Below, piece by piece: positions 30,801 through 42,597 of a DNA stretch of 64,000 nucleotides. This stretch comes from Drosophila miranda (taxonomy: Eukaryota > Arthropoda > Insecta > Diptera > Drosophilidae), in contig NW_022881603.1 in assembly GCF_003369915.1 (NCBI RefSeq), positions 7,175,249-7,239,248 of the forward strand. The letters are read 5' to 3'. The position numbers were made by a program, and so were the translations under genes. Below the pieces are notes generated by a model. It had not been told where the DNA came from, did not search any database, and worked only from the letters and a program-made list of their open reading frames with translations. Every line of letters begins with the position of its first letter. The stretch's first letter is position 1.

Positions 30801-33800
30801 CTCGCCCAGGGCCAATCCCCATGAGCTTACCAAGACAGTGGACTGCCCGATTTGCCTGAGCGAATCCTTTGACTCCAATGAGAAGCTGCAAACGCATTTG
30901 GTGTCGCACATCTCGTCCGATGGCAAGCAGCATCAGTTCCAGTGCCTGTTCTGCCTGGAGAAACATCCTACGGAGTCAGTGCTGGCCAAGCACAACCAGA
31001 TCATGCATCCCACCGAGACCAAGACGGAGGGTTCGCCCTCCTACTATTGCCTCATTTGCCAGCAGCGGCACAACTCTCTGCATTTGCTAACGACCCATCT
31101 ACAGAGGGTCCACAGCACCCTGGAGCTGCCCTATTGGTGCCAGTCCTGTGGCTACCGCTCGTCGTCCCATCGCGATCTTGTCAGGCATTTCTACGATGAC
31201 CACAAGAACCAGAACTTCCTGCAGTGCCCTTACTGCTTGGACGTAAGTTCCATTCGTAAATAGCCTGTAAAGTAAAATATTTCATAGCTCTCATTCCTTG
31301 CAGATATTTTACTTTTCCATTCGCGGGTCTGTCAGCCAGTTGCACATCGAGCATTACTTCATGCACTTGAATGATCACGTCAACAAGCGGGATCCATCGT
31401 TGCGCTGTCAGAAGTGCTCGCTCAGCTTCCTGGAGAAGGGTGATCTGAAGCAGCATACGGTTCAGCATCATATCAGCATGACCAAGACCAACAGGCCGGT
31501 CCGTCTCTTGCTCAACACTTCGCTGCTGATTCCTCCACCACAAGGAGCCGGCTCCCTTCTCCACCTACAAGCGACCGATATTCTTTGCGTTTCTGGAGGG
31601 CAAGACCTGTGCCGAGTGCAACACCGATTACGCCAGCGAGGAGACACATTACACGTCAGTGTTAACCACATTCATTGCATGTATTTTATTTATTTTCAAA
31701 GTATGGCTGTACGGGGTCGGTAAAATCGTAAGCGTTCGCAAGTGAAAGCCAAGACAGAGAGTAGCCAGCCGAAGCCCAGGACACACCAACCAAATCGCAA
31801 CGTGTCGACAGTCAGGGCTTGGAATCCGAGGACATTGTCCAGCAGACGCACATAGCCAGCCCGCATCGCATCGTTGAAGTCGGAGACAAGCCAGTGCTGC
31901 AGAAGCCCCGTGCCCTGAATCCTCATAATGAACATGCTGAGAGATGACTCCAGGTGGCAGTCGCTGCGCATCGGGTAGCCTATAATGGGCGAGCCCAGAC
32001 AAGCCGAGGAGAGTCGATAGATCGGCTTGAAGGCGTACTGCTGCTGCATGGCGATAAAATCCCAGCGCTCCGTGGTGAATGGATATGCGTAGCTGCGATT
32101 GAAGCTGAGCAGGGCCGAGACCTGTTCGCTGGAATTAACGCCCACTATCAGGCGGGCCACTCTACTGACGAGACGCGGATGTACATGACGCAGAACTGTT
32201 TCGACCTCATACTCCTTGCGGTGAGGAAGCTATCCAACTGAAGGTTGTACCAGTTGGACATCACAAATCACAAGATGGTCAGCTGCAGGAAAACTGTGAA
32301 GTATCGCAGAGAAGGACTGTCTATCCTTGCAGGCGAAGAGATATACAGTACACGGCTGACGGCGTCCAGAAAGCTCAACCCAACACGATTTTGCCAGCTC
32401 CTCCTGCCTATGTCGGGACGAACCCAAAAAAGCACACCACTAATGTAGAACACTCCACCAAGCAGCAGAAGCCAGCTTGATTGGTTGAGGGGCAGCAGTA
32501 GATACATGTGGCGGGGAATCTCGGTCCGTACCGGAACAATCATACAGTTTTGTGTGACCATCAACGGATAGCTTCTGTCCCCAAAATCACTGGGGGATCT
32601 GATGTACGGATGCGCTGAAATCTCCAAGTGTCCTTCCATTATAAGCTGCGCAATTCGGTCCATATTGACACTGCTCGTGGGGCCAAGATTCTCATGAGGA
32701 TTAGTAATCTGCAGAGTGGCATTGTGGCGTTGCAAGTACTCCACAAAGGTGCGATAGGCGTAGCCTCGTATATGTCTCCGTCCTGTGTGGGGATCATGCA
32801 CCACAAACACTCGCGGAATATCATTCTCCACTGGAGTGGACACAAAATAGCCCTGGAAGTTGTTTGTAGTTGCTGGAAAGAGCGGAATCGAAGTGAAATT
32901 AATCTGAAAGAAGCGCACTGCCGGATAGGGAGTATAGGAATAGATTCGATCCTTATGCAGCACCAACACGTTTAGAAACTGCTGGTGCCAGAGCTTCTGG
33001 AATATGGCGTGTATCGCCTTGTACGAGCCACTTCGTTTTGAGCGCAAGACGACAATTAAGCGACCGCGACGCATCCTTTGCAGACTTTTATTCAGAGCAT
33101 TCCTAATGAGATCCTGGCGGCTGTGGCAGAAGAGCAAGCTATTGGCATTGTCCGCGTTCATGTTATAATGACCAAGGGGTCTCTGCTTTCGAGTTGGCGT
33201 AGACAAATCCACCGTGTGACTTGTGACTTCCATGGCTCGATGCAACCAAGTTATCAGACTGTTGATATCATCCAGTTTTGTTCTGTGTCCCACGAAGATT
33301 GGCGAATTACTCCAGTGTTCCCGGGTAGCGATAACGCTTAGAACAGACCTCACTAAGGTCATGTTGTGACTGCCGTGGATCAACGCTGGCTGTGACCAGC
33401 TGAAGAGCAGCAATAATAACAGCCCGTTGCTCATTATGGTTGACTACGTTGTGGCTTTTGGGCGCGCCTGCGACGTCCTTATAAGGCCGTAAATAATTGC
33501 TTTAATTGAATCTAATCAGGCTTTATTACCGATAGAAATCAGAGTAATAACGGGTGAATTGCAGGACTTGTTCCTAGGGGCTGAAAGGAGTCTATTTGAA
33601 ACGTTATGTAGCCTGAAATTCAATGGCTCCCCTTCTCTCGTTACAGCGGGTGGCTGCACTGCGTGAAGTGCAATTATCAGACATGTTGCCAGCGGGTCCA
33701 GTTCCGGCACGGCGTGGACTGCAATGGAAACTTCGTGGACGCCATGGAGGTCAATCTGCCCCAGGAGATGAATTGCATCTGCGGCTTCGCTACCAGCAAT

Positions 33801-34484
33801 GGCAACAAGATGACGCAGCATTTGGCCAACTGTGGCCTGAGCACCTGCTACCCCAGTCTCGAGGCGGCAAATGAGAACGCCGTGAAGCGCAACATGCTGG
33901 ACATGTTGGGTTTGGTTCGACGCGATGGGGATACGTCTGGCGAGGGTGCCGACATAAGTGAGACTGCGTACGATGCCACTGATGATCACGGCGAAATGCT
34001 GCAGACCCCAAGAGGGCAACACCTGCAGCAGCAGCAGCAGCAGCAGCAGAACCTAATGGAGGTCCAACAGACAGAGCCGGAGCCTCAGACAGAGCTTCAA
34101 CAGAACTACTTGTCCGCATCTGTGGACCCCGAACCAGTGCCAGTCCTACCCGTGCTGCAGACCTTGCCGGCTCCCATTAAGTTCGGTGAAATGGAGGCGG
34201 CCCCGGTCCTGATTGATCCCCAGCATCAGGTACCGGCACCCACCGACTACGCTCAAGTGTCCGTGGTGCAGCAGCACCAGCAGCAGCAGTCGTATGGACT
34301 CGGTAACTATGGCCAAGGCGGCATATCCACCGACATTGACATGCCGCTTATTGGGGAGCTGTCCGAGCCCAATGCTCCACCCACGCCCCAGTTCTTGGGC
34401 GAAGTGCACACGCCCATGTTCGATGCAGTGGCCGCCGCCGAGCAGCAGCACTATCACGCCCAGCACCATCATCATCCCCAATGA
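27863..34484 (+). pseudogene. row: row (relative of woc, CG8092) pseudogene, seven exons
   Basis: Exons: 27863-28701, 28952-29073, 29136-29635, 29700-29790, 30434-31242, 31304-31654, 33647-34484; all introns are GT-AG. ROW is a chromatin factor known to associate with WOC and HP1c at active promoters. Seen here: an N-terminal region starting MSRVTKSDISLDMEVWVEEM, an AT-hook GRGRGRPK near 28110, a long conserved middle region, a second AT-hook-like KGPGRPPGK near 30575, about six C2H2 fingers in exons 5-6 (for example CPICLSESFDSNEKLQTHLVSH and CQSCGYRSSSHRDLVRH), a CxxC cluster in exon 7 and a Gln-rich tail. Three frame breaks exist: an extra A in an A8 run at about 28260, a change at about 29400 before HNNSAVMEYL, and one base at about 31540 before KEPAPFSTY. 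Intron 6 (2 kb) contains an antisense receptor gene. Identity as row is from memory of family features. Confidence 0.8.
31696..33434 (-). pseudogene. Divergent ionotropic receptor pseudogene nested in row intron 6
   Basis: Minus strand, starting at ATG 33434 with a signal peptide (MSNGLLLLLLFSWSQPALI). About 270 residues of N-terminal and ligand-binding-like sequence follow, then a first membrane segment (SSWLLLLGGVFYISGVLFWV). The pore region and NWYNLQLDSFLT before the S2 lobe, then the C-terminal part with NSSEQVSALLSFNRSYAYPF and a last membrane segment (LGFGWLLSVLAFTC), place it in the divergent IR family (Ir52/Ir20a-like chemosensory channels). An in-frame TGA at 32268-32270 replaces the Gly present in the second copy (LTILGFVL), and a frame change with loss of about 20 codons occurs at about 32210. 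It is single-exon and antisense to row. Confidence 0.75.
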
Positions 34485-35210
34485 TATAGGCCACCCGGCA
34501 AGCTAAAATCACGCGACTACACAATTCATTGGCAGAATTACTAGACACACGATTTGCTTTTAAAAATCGTATTTTGACTTTTTTTATCATAAAAACAGTT
34601 AAGATATTCAAAAATGAATCCCTTTAGTATCCTCTCGTATAATATCGCGAAGAATGAAGTACATAGACACCCAGTTGAGACATTTTAGGGTAGGGCTTTA
34701 AGTTTGTTAGCATCTAATTTTGCATCTTTTTGCAGTAAAAATATACTTACATACTGGAAATAATCTCAGTTGCTTGAAGGAAACGTAATCACTCCTCTGC
34801 AATTCGATCTATCCTGAATAATTGAAATAGCTTGAACTTGGCCTACAGTCTGGATATAAGAAAAATAATCATTTGTTAATTAAACAAAGAAATCGAACTT
34901 TCAATAAAAGTATATCACGCTATCCTTAGAATGTGCCTTTCCATTGTGTTGGACAATTTACGAATTAAGTTGTTAAAATAATCCCGTTATTGAGCTGTCG
35001 GTTTTTATACTTTCATTCCTGTTTGGTAATTGTTTTAAGTGGTGCAATCAAGGAACCGAATGCCAAGTGCACTGCCGCTGCCAAGTAAAAGAATAAATGA
35101 CGAATGACCTTTTCCAAAAAGGAGACAAGATTGATTAGAAGTTCGGTGTTCTTCAAAAGTGATATTTCTAATGCAACACATATCGAGGTTATATGTAGTA
35201 AGGTTATTTC
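34485..35210. other. row 3' flank and intergenic DNA
   Basis: AT-rich 3' untranslated-like sequence with an AATAAA at about 34903. At 35035-35170 the minus strand encodes a hydrophobic stretch (LFFYLAAAVHLAFGSLIA) that could be a leftover receptor C-terminus, but no complete frame supports it. Confidence 0.45.
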
Positions 35211-36091
35211 TTAGATAGAACGCCCTGTGTTCAGCCGTAAGTGCTCGAATACGAATACCAATAAGGACAGCAGCCAACCGCCACCGAGGTCATTGTCCAA
35301 CAGGCGCACATAGCCAGCCCGCATCGCATCGTTAAAGTCGGACACAAACCAGTGCTGCAGAAGCCCTGTGGCCTGAATCCTCATAATGAACATGCTGAGA
35401 GATGACTCCAGGTGGCAGTCGCTGCGCATCGGGTAGCCTATAATGGGCGAGCCCAGACAAGCCGAGGAGAATCGAAAGATCGGCTTGAAGGCATATTGCT
35501 GTTGTAGGGAAAAGAACTCCCAGCGCTCCATGGTGAAGGGATACGCGTAGCTGCGATTGAAGCAGAGCAGGGCCGACACCTGTTCACTGGAATTAACGCC
35601 CACCAACAGGCTGGCCACTTCATTGATGAGTTGGGGTTCTACGTGGAGAGCTAGCTTCGTAGTGCTTCACCAGAACCTGCTGTTGCTGCTCGATCAGGTC
35701 CTCCATGGTCTCCACTTGCTTACCCACGACCAATGCGGTGAGGAAGCTGTCCAACTGAATGTTGTACCAGCTGGTCAGAACAAATCCCAAGATCGTCAGC
35801 TGCCCGGGATTCATCCAGTAAAGTACGGCGCTGATGTAGAACACTCCCCCAAGAAGAAGCAACCAACTCCAGCGGTTGAGGGGCAGCAGTAGGTACATGT
35901 GACGCGGAATCTCGTTCCTCACGGGGACAATCAGACAGCCATCCCACGAAGATTGGCGTATTTTTCCAATTCTCCCGGCTAGCGATGACGCTCATAACGG
36001 ACCTCAGCAAACTCATGTTGTGGACGCCTTCGACAGGCTCCAGCCGGGAGGAAGTGCAGAGCAGGAGCAGAAGTATCAGCACTGTGCACAT
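35211..36091 (-). pseudogene. Second ionotropic receptor pseudogene, internally deleted
   Basis: A paralogue of the nested receptor, same strand. It starts at ATG 36091 with a signal peptide (MCTVLILLLLLCTSS) and reads SVIASRENWKNTPIFVG, then jumps directly to CLIVPVRNEIPRHMYLLLPL: nearly the whole ligand-binding region (about 240 codons in copy 1) is missing and the join is out of frame. Further on, about 35 codons between WMNPG and QLTILGFVL are gone, there is a frame change near 35645, and about 20 codons before the last membrane segment are lost. The conserved remainder (SWYNIQLDSFLTALVVGKQVE) shows what copy 1 lacked. It is clearly dead. Confidence 0.75.
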
Positions 36092-36524
36092 AGCGGGCTG
36101 GGACTGTTGTGATTTCTTGCAGCACAGAGGTCAGGCTTTTAAGGCAGCGAATAACCTTCATTAAATATAATCAGCCTTGATTAGTCTTATCAGTGATGAA
36201 CATTGTGTGGATAATTCACTTGCTTCGAATTGGTCTCAACGCGGTATAGGGTGGCCTCTTATAATTGGGAACGTAATGTGCGCAGGGCAAGCTTTTAATC
36301 ATTCGTGGTCCTACAGGTATAAATTTGATTTAGATATACACTTTACATTTTCAGGTGATGATTGAAATATTGCACATCGGAGATAGACGAAACAGTTAAA
36401 ACATTACCAGAAACAGAGACACACGGCATTAGGGCTTGGTTAAAAAACTAGGACTAATAAATTTAGACGGTTGGAATACTTTTACGCATGAATAGATTTG
36501 TGGAATTCTAGAATTGAGCCGATA
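36092..36524. other. Intergenic DNA
   Basis: No gene or repeat recognised between the second receptor and the LRR gene, which are transcribed in the same direction. Confidence 0.5.
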
Positions 36525-37459
36525 TCATTTCTGGCGCTGGCGCTGCTTTAATTGAAGCAGAGCGGAGAGCACTAGGGCTGTGTCCAACTCTTGCTGACTG
36601 CCTCGCTCATTGTCCAGAGAAATCTCGACGGCGCGCTCATGGAAACGAGCCAGGACACGGGGCCGATAGTCTACAGAGAAAATACAATTCAAATAGGAAA
36701 GAAAAAAGAAGAAAATCAACATGCGAACTCACCCACATTGCCCGCCAGGGGATTGCCAGTGAGTCTAAGGGACTTCAGCAGTAGAAGATTAGCCACATAA
36801 TCAACCTCTTCGAGATCTTCAATCTGATTGCAGCTCAGGTCTAGATTGACCAATGAAAGCAGCTTGCGCAGGCCTTTCAAGGACTTGAGCTTATTTTGAG
36901 CCAGCTCCAGTGCGACGAGATTTCCCATTGTCAGATGCCAGTCCACGCACTCGGCTATAAGATTTCCGGACAGAGAGAGCAGCTGTAGATGGGGAAGCTC
37001 GTCCAGGTTTTGTACAACCCGGATGCGATTCTGCTCGAGCACCAGGCGACGCAGTTTTGGTGCTGTCCTCACACTGCCATCGATTTGGGTGAGCAGATTG
37101 CCATTTTGAGACGCTATAGTTGGGTTTAATTCTAATAATTGTTTTGCCCTATCTGTATTGTACCGATTTCCCAGTATTTTCAAGCTTTTCTAAGCTTTGG
37201 AGGCTTTCATTTGCAGCTTTGCTTTCTAGGTCTCTGGGTTGCTGGGTTACGCCGTGACATAAGGTTGTTGACTCAACATTGAGAGAGTCCAGTCCGCGCA
37301 CCAACTTTGAGCGCATTTCAAATTACTGTTACGCTCCAATCCCATTGTTCCCAGGATCTTAACATAGTGCTCTATTGTTCCTTGAGGCAAGGCGAATAGA
37401 ATTGTCTTGTTGGGTAATTGTGGTGGGGTGTGGGCTGTGCTGTGGTAGTATTGGGGTAG
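36525..37459 (-). pseudogene. Nischarin-like leucine-rich-repeat gene fragment (CG11807-like)
   Basis: Last two exons: 37459-36733 and 36670-36525, with a 62-bp GT-AG intron. The larger exon encodes successive LRRs (LRRLVLEQNRIRVVQNLDEL, LQLLSLSGNLI, LVALELAQNKLKSLKGL, LVNLDLSCNQIEDLEEV, LKSLRLTGNPL). It then splices to [20 protein letters not shown] and [16 protein letters not shown], which match the LRR-to-helix junction of Nischarin (DYR.KVLAQF.ERA.EVCLD, ELDTVEVLKAIQKAK). Nischarins are cytosolic and endosomal scaffolds that bind integrin alpha5, PAK and Rab proteins. Upstream, the reading moves through three frames: about 37459-37318, then a second frame from about 37318 to 37155 ending in TAG, then the LRR frame. 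At least two frameshifts have therefore occurred. The 5' exons are not visible. Confidence 0.75.
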
Positions 37460-40400
37460 CTGAAAGGATAGGGCGGATAGAAACTTGACTGGACATTGCC
37501 AATGCTGTTCAAATATGAAATTCAATTAAAGAATATGAATATGTAAGACTGTAACAAGCAATTCCTTTGAGATATCCGCTTCTCTTTACTCCGAATTTCT
37601 TAGCTCTCCCAAACATTTCATTTCATTTCATTTCATTTCAATTTCTGTGAATTTGCACGCACCTGGGGCTCATCTTGAAAGAAAACATTCGAACCATATA
37701 CATTCAGTTTCATAGGCTTCTACAGCAAACACTTCTGGTGTTGGAAAAACTTCCATAAAAAGCCCTTTCAATTAAAGGTGGACGACGTTTTGTATACGGC
37801 GTTGCCATACGTCCTCCCAAAAAAAACAGAAGCACATCAGCCATTGAATTTGCAACTGTTCCCGCTCCCAAGCCGATGGCCCAGCACAACCCACTCAGAT
37901 GAGGAGCAACTTAATGGGCTATTCCGGGACCGCACATCGCTGGCTAAAAATGCCATTAAAATGTTGCGGCTGCCGCAGATCCAACTGGCGGAAAAAATAC
38001 ATTTCGAGTGTCTAGATGAATAAATCATGAAACAAAAATGATTGAGGGGTTCTCATGGCGGGTTCCTCACGCCCTCACGGGTACACGCCCACATGGATAG
38101 AGTCATTCGATGTCTCCCAGAGCTGTAATCATGTCGTTGTCAGAAGTGCAGGACATGAGTAGAATGTCGAGGAATCAATCTGCTGTAAATTCGATGGGTT
38201 TTATTTACAGAAAAACGGCTATGCTCGGCACCTACCTATCCACCGATTTCATGGATGCCCCCGCTGTCTCGGGGCTGGCTTCATGGCCACTATGCAAATG
38301 TGGCCAACAATTGATTAGAATTTTAGTGTCCCATTGCACATACGCCCCGTCCCTTATGCTTCGTATGCTTCGGCTCCCATAATTAACGCTGTATGCCCTA
38401 GTCACGGTTGGCTAATTAGCATAAATTCAATTAGGTTTCTTGTTTGCGCCTTCGGTTGTCTCTGGAGCCTTGGAAGCCGCAGTCCACCCTTCACTCTCCT
38501 TCCCGCCTCCAATTTAGGGCACACTTGCGCTTCTGGCGGCTCTCGCCTCCACGTAGGGCGTGGCCATACTTAGCATATTTCCTGTTTGACATCTGACCTT
38601 TTGTTGTGCATTCACGGAATGTGTGAGCGTCAGATTCGCGCGCTGCCAAAGGTACTGCCACAGAAACGATTTGTGGCTGTGGCGGTTATCTGTCTCCGGC
38701 TCTGGCCCGGGACAAAAGGCATTTGCATAAGCAGGGAGGCGTTTCTTCAGATTGCCGACGAATCTGTGACAAGTTATGCAATACGTCCTCTCGTAGGTTT
38801 TACGTATGTACGTTCCCATGGGAGATAAGTGTGATACGGATAATAGTACTTGGGGGACTGGTTACCGGGCGGATGAATTGATTCCGAAGTGGAGCCAACT
38901 CCTGCCTTAATGGCCATCGTTTGCCATTCGTTAACCTTTGGCTTTCGCTTCAGCCTCATTAAACCTCATCTACGGTGGGCGTCCGAGAGGCTCTACCTAG
39001 CAACCAACCAACTAATTAGGTTCCATCTCCACTTCGGGCTCTGCCCACGTCCTGGGCTGCTCATTACTGTAGGACTCCATATAATTAAAGCTCGGCCAGG
39101 AGCAAAGTGCAACAACAATCAAGGAATCAAGCCATCAAGGAATTCTGCAATTATTACATTGATTACCAGATGAATGCCATAAATGGCCGATACAGACCCG
39201 AAGGACCCTGGCCAATAAACAGAGGTGCTGAAGCTACATACAGAAATGTTCAGTTCATTTTCCAGGATTACCTGGCCAATTTTCCAGGATTACCTGGCCA
39301 TTCCACCTTTAAACTTTAAGCGGAATATTAAATATCTCAATACAGATTTGCAATCAAATTATTTGGTATATCAAATATTTAAATGGACCGCAGTGCTCCC
39401 TCGGCAAAGGGAACTGATGGCCAGTCAATGGAAGTTGGCCAGCGAACCGGGGGATCGATGGGGTATTTTTAAACAGAAAATACTCGTAAATGCTACGATA
39501 ATGTGCATGGTTCCCTGCCAGAGTGCATCCGTCCGAAATTGCTATAATTTTTCAGCTTCACAGCACAGCCACAGACACAGACACCCTGTTTTGGTAAAGT
39601 AATATATTTTTTGTTGCCTTAGCCCTGATGTCCGTATAGTCTATTTTTTCCCAACTGGACCGAGCTGTGTGCAATCAACGTTTTTAATCATGATGCTGCT
39701 GATGGAGTGGCTGTGGTAGGAGGAACAACCTGGGCTCAGGGAAGAACTTAATTATTTTGCGTCGTTCTATATACTGTAAGCCATCCGATGTGATTGTGGG
39801 CCGAGTATGTATGTACATCTGTCATATTCGGTATATGGATGGAAGTACAGAGGTGTGTTAAGCTTACTTTTATGCGTCCAAGGCCGCCTTGACCACCTGA
39901 CAAGACAAGGCGGTAAGCTTTCTCAAGCTATCGAACATACACCCCGAGCCATAAGCTGCAAGTGCCGCAGCCCGCCGCTCCTCGCTCTCCATCTGTGCCC
40001 CCACACACTTTTACTGGGCCAAGATTATTGCTCCATTTTGCGCCCCAAAGACTTTTCCTCCACTAACGGCAAAGTTAGCCCGCCTGTGTGGAGAGAGGAT
40101 GAGAGGTGAGAGGCTCATAAAAGTGTCATAAATGTTGATAAGACATGTTTGTCAAACCTCCTTGATTGCCCCGTGCACCTGCCCGAGCTGAGGGGAAAGA
40201 AATGTGTGCCAGGTTGTTTGTCTGGCAGATATGCTATAGATTACTTTATTACCCCTACAGCAAGTCATCTATAAGTTGCATACACAGTACTTGTATGTCT
40301 GTCGATTTATTAGCATAGCAATTTATGCGCCAGCCTAAGAGCAAAAGACATTTCTTTCGAATAAATGGCATTTTCCAGCAGCTTTCAGCAACTGTGTGGA

Positions 40401-41038
40401 GTCATCTCTCATCCGGCCCACAATGGCGGCCACTTCTCCAGTCCTCCGTCAGTGCAGAGGCCGCAACCCATGCAATCAGCACTCTAACTGGCCATTTGCT
40501 GGATGCCAGCCGGGCCGGGCATCGCCTCTAACACTGCCAATGATGGCCTCAATCAGAGCTGTCATAAACAACGACAATGTCGCCCGACAGTCCCCATGGC
40601 TATCCCATGGATCCAGTTGTCCATTGAGAGAGAGAGACAGAGGGAGATGCATAAGAGTGAGCGAATGAGAGCAATAGAGAGGGAGAAAGGAGTGACAGTT
40701 CCATCGGTTGATTCTTGTGTTTCTTTTGTGGAACCATCAATTGCCAAAGACACACAAAGACCCATTGTAGTGTGATGTTGTTGTTTTACCCATCGCGAAG
40801 GTGTTGATATGCGATTATGCTATTATGTTTCGTGATGGAGATGTTAGAGAAACTTAAAGACGCTGAATAGTGGAATTAAATAGTGTGTGAAATCCATAAT
40901 GGAAGCCTTATTAAGCTTATGGAAGCTATAATCGTAAGATCCATGAATATTGGAGTTGCTCCACGCTTGCTTTTTCTCTTCCTTGACGTGTAAACCTACT
41001 GAAAAGAATCTTATATCAAACACAAATATTTTCCTCTA
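37460..41038. other. About 3.6 kb of quiet non-coding DNA
   Basis: No transposon and no gene that I recognise; the composition resembles ordinary Drosophila intergenic or intronic DNA. An 81-codon plus-strand frame at 37781-38023 begins with GTG right after an AG, as an exon might, but has no recognisable domain. A 22-bp direct duplication (TTTCCAGGATTACCTGGCCA) occurs at 39261-39302, and a GA-rich tract lies at 40625-40692. Confidence 0.5.
40625..40692 (+). repeat. GA-rich tract
   Basis: GAGAGAGAGAGACAGAGGGAGA followed by further GAGCGA and GAGAGGGAGAAAGG blocks. Such tracts bind GAGA factor or CLAMP and are the core of MSL recognition elements; whether this one does is unknown. Confidence 0.5.
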
Positions 41039-42155
41039 TTTTTATACCCGATACTCAAAATGAGTATTGGGGTATATTAGATTTGTGGTAAAAGTGGATG
41101 TGTGTAACGTCCAGAAGGAATCGTTTCCGACCCCATAAAGTATATATATTCTTGATCAGCATCAATAGCCGAGTCGATTGAGCCCTGTCTGTCTGTCCGT
41201 CTGTCCGTCCGTCCGTCCGTCCGTCCGTCCCCTTCAGCGCCTAGTGCTCAAAGACTATAAGATCTAGAGCAACGATGTTTTGGATCCAGACTTCTGTGAT
41301 ATGTCACTGCTACAAAAATATTTCAAAACTTCGCCGCGCCCACTTCCGCCCCCACAAAAGACGAAAATCTGTGGCATCCACATTTTTAAAGGTTCGATAA
41401 AACCAAAAACGCAGAATCGTAGAGGATGACTATATGTTCTAGAGTGTAAAATCTCAACCAGATCGTATAATTATTATAGCCAGAATCAAGAAAACAATTT
41501 CATTCTTTCTCGCTCTGTCTCTCTCTAACACACAGGTTTCATGGTCGGCTTTGCCAATTGCAAAATATGAGTTCAAGGATCTCAGAACCTATAAGAGCCA
41601 GAGCAACCAAATTTGGTATCCACACTCCTGTGATATCGGACCTTGACCTTTTCGTTTCAAAATTTAGCCACACCCCCTTCCGCCCCCGCAAAGGATGAAA
41701 ATCTGGGGATATTCACAAATCTCAGAGACTATTAAGGCTAGAGTAACCAAATTTGATATCCGCACTTCTGTTAGATCTCACTATAAAACGTATATCTCAG
41801 AATTTCACCCCACCCCCTTCCGCCCCCACAAAAGACGAAAATCTGTTGCATCCACAATATTGCACATTCGAGAAAACTAAAAACGCAGAATCATAGATAA
41901 TGACCATATCTATCAGATTGCTTAATCTGGATCAGATCGGATCATTTTTGTAGCCAAAAGCAAGAAATCAATTTTCAGTGGCTACGCAGCGCCCGACGTC
42001 ACGCTCAGACTGATTTTCTGTCTCTCTCGCACGCACTCTTTGTCGTGTGGTTCAATATTAGCGGCGTCTGCCGCAGGAGAGCCATACTGACTTAGTATCG
42101 GGTATAACTGTAGAGTTGCGGTGTCCGCAGCAACTCACAACGTTCCACCTCGTTT
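41039..42155 (+). repeat. DINE-1/INE-1-like element, full length
   Basis: Same organisation as 1047-2147, with a longer GTCC run at 41196-41230. Its last 387 bp plus the following 188 bp are duplicated at 1-575. Confidence 0.87.
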
Positions 42156-42343
42156 TCTTGTCGAACAAAGCGTTTCTCCAGACAAAGGTCTTCAGAAATC
42201 TGTCAGCACTCCGCTTTGGCTAGTCCCTGCTTGAATCCTTTGTCAATTTACGGAAAGTGTTCAATATGCTGCTGAATTTATCCTGAAATGGCCCTCAATT
42301 TGCACCTCAATCAAAACTTTTATTAAGTTCCAGACACCACCAA
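42156..42343. repeat. Non-DINE flank duplicated at 388-575
   Basis: Partner of 388-575; see that entry. Beyond 42343 the two loci differ completely. Confidence 0.8.
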
Positions 42344-42597
42344 AAATGAAGTGGGAAAAGGGTTAGAGCTTCGACTCTCGATTATTTTTACCAATGACAG
42401 TTGGTATTCCCATCGGAATGCTGATTTCTGAATGGTTATTATTCGTAGGTTAGGTTAGGTTATGGCGGTAGCCGGGAGGGGGGGGATAAGAGCCTCCCGC
42501 CCCCAAGCTCACTTGGACCTATAAAAGGTCCGTTGTGTTGCCGCATGGGCATGTGCCCCTTCGCGTTGCCCGAACCGTGAGAGCATACTACTGCAGG

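Noticed and set aside
30450..34611. Long minus-strand frames opposite row exons
   Set aside because: Antisense of Pro/Lys-rich and Gln-rich coding sequence; only the receptor at 31696-33434 has independent protein features.
38110..40775. Several 60-125 codon frames in the quiet region
   Set aside because: They overlap on both strands, lack domains and codon bias, and contain simple GA repeats; treated as non-coding.
42440..42465. (TTAGG)n run as a telomere or interstitial telomeric site
   Set aside because: It is exactly the 3' tail of the LINE, present at both copies next to target duplications; only three units.
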